A DNA stretch of 64,000 bases, from contig CM057147.1 in NCBI GenBank assembly GCA_029964075.1, forward strand, positions 26,619,513 to 26,683,512, in the 5' to 3' direction. Under the pieces are notes generated by a model. The model made no database searches, had not been told where the DNA came from, and worked only from the letters and a program-made list of their open reading frames with translations. The first letter of the stretch is position 1. Each line of letters begins with the position of its first letter. Source of the stretch: Patiria pectinifera (lineage: Eukaryota; Echinodermata; Asteroidea; Valvatida; Asterinidae). The translations under genes and the position numbers were made by a program. Positions 62,806-64,000 of the stretch are shown here, in pieces.

Positions 62806-62929
62806 CTTGATCATTAACTCCACAATCACCGCCAAGTTTTAGCAAAACATTAAACAAAGTAATTACTCTCGAATCCTCTTAAATGGTTAATGTGAGCTGG
62901 ACCAGCCGAACCCATAATAACTGATTAAC
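62806..62929 (-). promoter_or_regulatory. Cluster of HNF1-like sites upstream of HNF1
   Basis: Against the HNF1 consensus GTTAATNATTAAC, the minus-strand site at 62818-62806 (GTTAATGATCAAG) matches 10 of 12 defined bases and 62929-62917 (GTTAATCAGTTAT) matches 9. A further half-site GTTAAT lies at 62886-62891 on the plus strand. Auto- or cross-regulation of HNF1 genes is known in vertebrates; its presence here is inference. Confidence 0.4.
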
Positions 62930-62932
62930 ACC

Positions 62933-62949
62933 GTTATCTCATCGTTATC
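62933..62949 (-). promoter_or_regulatory. Two GATAAC motifs, GATA-factor-like
   Basis: GTTATC at 62933-62938 and 62944-62949 reads GATAAC on the minus strand, spaced 11 bases apart, about one helical turn. Motif evidence only. Confidence 0.3.
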
Positions 62950-63003
62950 AGTCCCATGCAAATGAATCATGAATTATGCAACAGATAGGTGTGTCTTTAG
63001 CGG

Positions 63004-63025
63004 GGTTCAGGGGTTGGACTTTCAG
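63004..63025 (-). promoter_or_regulatory. HNF4-like site upstream of HNF1
   Basis: The minus strand reads CTGAAAGTCCAACCCCTGAA; AAAGTCCA is the core of the HNF4-preferred CAAAGTCCA element. HNF4A binds the HNF1A promoter in mammals. The second half-site is poor. Confidence 0.3.
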
Positions 63026-63340
63026 CGATGACCTCTTCGAATTTGCAGCCGGGTACAAAAAAAATATAAAGCAAACATCGAGAAAATGTATGTACATATA
63101 TGCACGGGTTGTGTGCATAAAGTACAGGGCCGTATTTATCCGGTGGATCGGGGCTGTGAACAGGTGTAAACGACCCGTCACTCGGCGGGACACTACAAAG
63201 AGATTCACCGCGAAGAAACTCGTCAAACCAAGCTTGTTTCTCCGACACCATGTATAGGCGCAATATCACAATGTTTTCAATTAGAAAATTTAAAGACTAA
63301 TAAAAAAAGAGAGATTTTTTTGTGTTCCGGAGTCGTCAAA

Positions 63341-63759
63341 ATGTCCGGTGTTACGGATCTTCAGCGACAGCTCATTTTAGCCCTGGTTCACTCGGGGCTG
63401 GATAAAACGGACCTGATACGCGAGGTCGCGATGGCCTACCCCGCCACCACCACGGACCGCAACGGTGAATCGCGTCCAAACCACGGCACCGGTGTCGGCG
63501 AGAACGCGGTGAGCGCTCACGCCTCACCCGTGATTCGGAACGCCGCCGCGGTCGTGGACGCACGGGAGCGGGACGGGGACGGGGAAGTCGACGGGGAGAG
63601 ACGGGCAGGCAGCGGGGATGAAATGAGCGACGACGAGGACCATCGGCAAGAAGAGAACGGAGGCTTGATGAGCGGTGATGACTACGAAGGAAGTGAGCAC
63701 ACTTACGACCAGTCCGTGGACCCCTCAAGACCCCTGTCACTCAAGGAAGAATTACTAAG
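63341..63759 (+). CDS. HNF1: HNF1 homeobox transcription factor, exon 1 (5' part only)
   Basis: HNF1 proteins are nuclear homeodomain activators of endodermal and kidney genes. Residues 1-33 (MSGVTDLQRQLILALVHSGL, DKTDLIREVAMAY) align with the N-terminal dimerization helices of HNF1A/HNF1B ([23 protein letters not shown]). After a variable Gly/Arg/Asp linker comes the acidic GSGDEMSDDEDH (90-101), like the conserved DETDDD stretch of the family, and PLSLKEELLR like PPILKELENL. The exon ends AAG before donor GTAACC, leaving two bases of codon 140. The POU-specific domain and homeodomain must lie in later exons beyond the window. ATG at 63341 is chosen because upstream in-frame sequence lacks another ATG. 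The exon is GC- and CpG-rich, unlike its surroundings. Confidence 0.9.
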
Positions 63760-64000
63760 GTAACCCGTCATCCAAAAAAAGTCATATCAGATGAAATCTA
63801 CAAGAAAATGATACACAAATTCAAAACACAAACATCTGCAATGCCATGCGTTTTACGAGTTTGTATTCTAGATCCTTGTACACAGTTGGTACGTATACTA
63901 TAAGCATGCAATTTCTTGAATCTTAGAAAATAATTTGAGGAAAAAAACAACGTGATTTGCGGATCATTACCATGAATCTTTATATTATATAATGCTAATA
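63760..64000 (+). other. HNF1: HNF1 intron 1 (start)
   Basis: AT-rich sequence after the GTAACC donor. No exon is visible before the window ends. Confidence 0.8.

Larger units (their letters stand above)
61544..63340 (+). other. SPPL3-HNF1 intergenic region and HNF1 upstream sequence
   Basis: Several overlapping open frames (61921-63257) match nothing known to me and look like chance. There is an A run at 62440-62458. The last 550 bases carry HNF1-, GATA- and HNF4-like motifs and are likely the HNF1 promoter or proximal enhancer. Confidence 0.55.

Overview
This is a stretch of animal nuclear DNA: large introns with GT-AG junctions, about 1.8% protein-coding sequence, two 500-N assembly gaps (1551-2050 and 60661-61160) and dense non-autonomous DNA transposons. 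Prokaryotic features (operons, ribosome binding sites, CRISPR) are absent. The abundance of ACATGTACATGT runs and ACCGGTAC words, the vertebrate-like exon structure and the gene neighbourhood suggest a non-vertebrate deuterostome such as a lancelet. The species assignment is inference only.

Three genes can be read. (1) On the minus strand, 501-1550 holds the last three exons of an M14 zinc carboxypeptidase (A type); its 5' part lies in or beyond the first gap. (2) On the plus strand, 2193-60226 is a complete SPPL3 (signal peptide peptidase-like 3) gene. I rebuilt it as 11 coding exons, 1164 nt, 387 residues, with the YD, GxGD and PAL motifs of intramembrane aspartyl proteases. (3) On the plus strand from 63341 is exon 1 of an HNF1 homeobox gene (dimerization domain plus acidic linker), which runs off the right edge. 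SPPL3 and HNF1A are also neighbours in human (12q24.31), so this looks like an ancient gene pair, although the relative orientation differs.

Most of the remaining sequence is SPPL3 intron filled with repeats. They include TTAA-flanked elements (one family with a central palindrome, one piggyBac-like), pogo/Tigger-like elements with TA duplications, a Harbinger-like element with 3-bp duplications, hAT-like elements, a dead Tc1/mariner copy (24406-25723), a non-LTR retrotransposon 3' end (53829-54115), tRNA-derived sequences, long foldback structures and several minisatellites. Insertions are nested and can be ordered in time.

The most unusual structure is at the 3' splice site of SPPL3 exon 4. 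An 84-bp tandem repeat (about 28141-28690) has copied the acceptor together with the first 27 coding bases six extra times. The spacing is always a multiple of three, and the two nearest decoy acceptors are open in frame into the real exon. Other points of interest are compensatory changes in the palindrome of the TTAA element family, a perfect 43-bp hairpin in intron 8, a 300-bp-arm foldback in intron 5, and HNF1-, GATA- and HNF4-like motifs upstream of HNF1.
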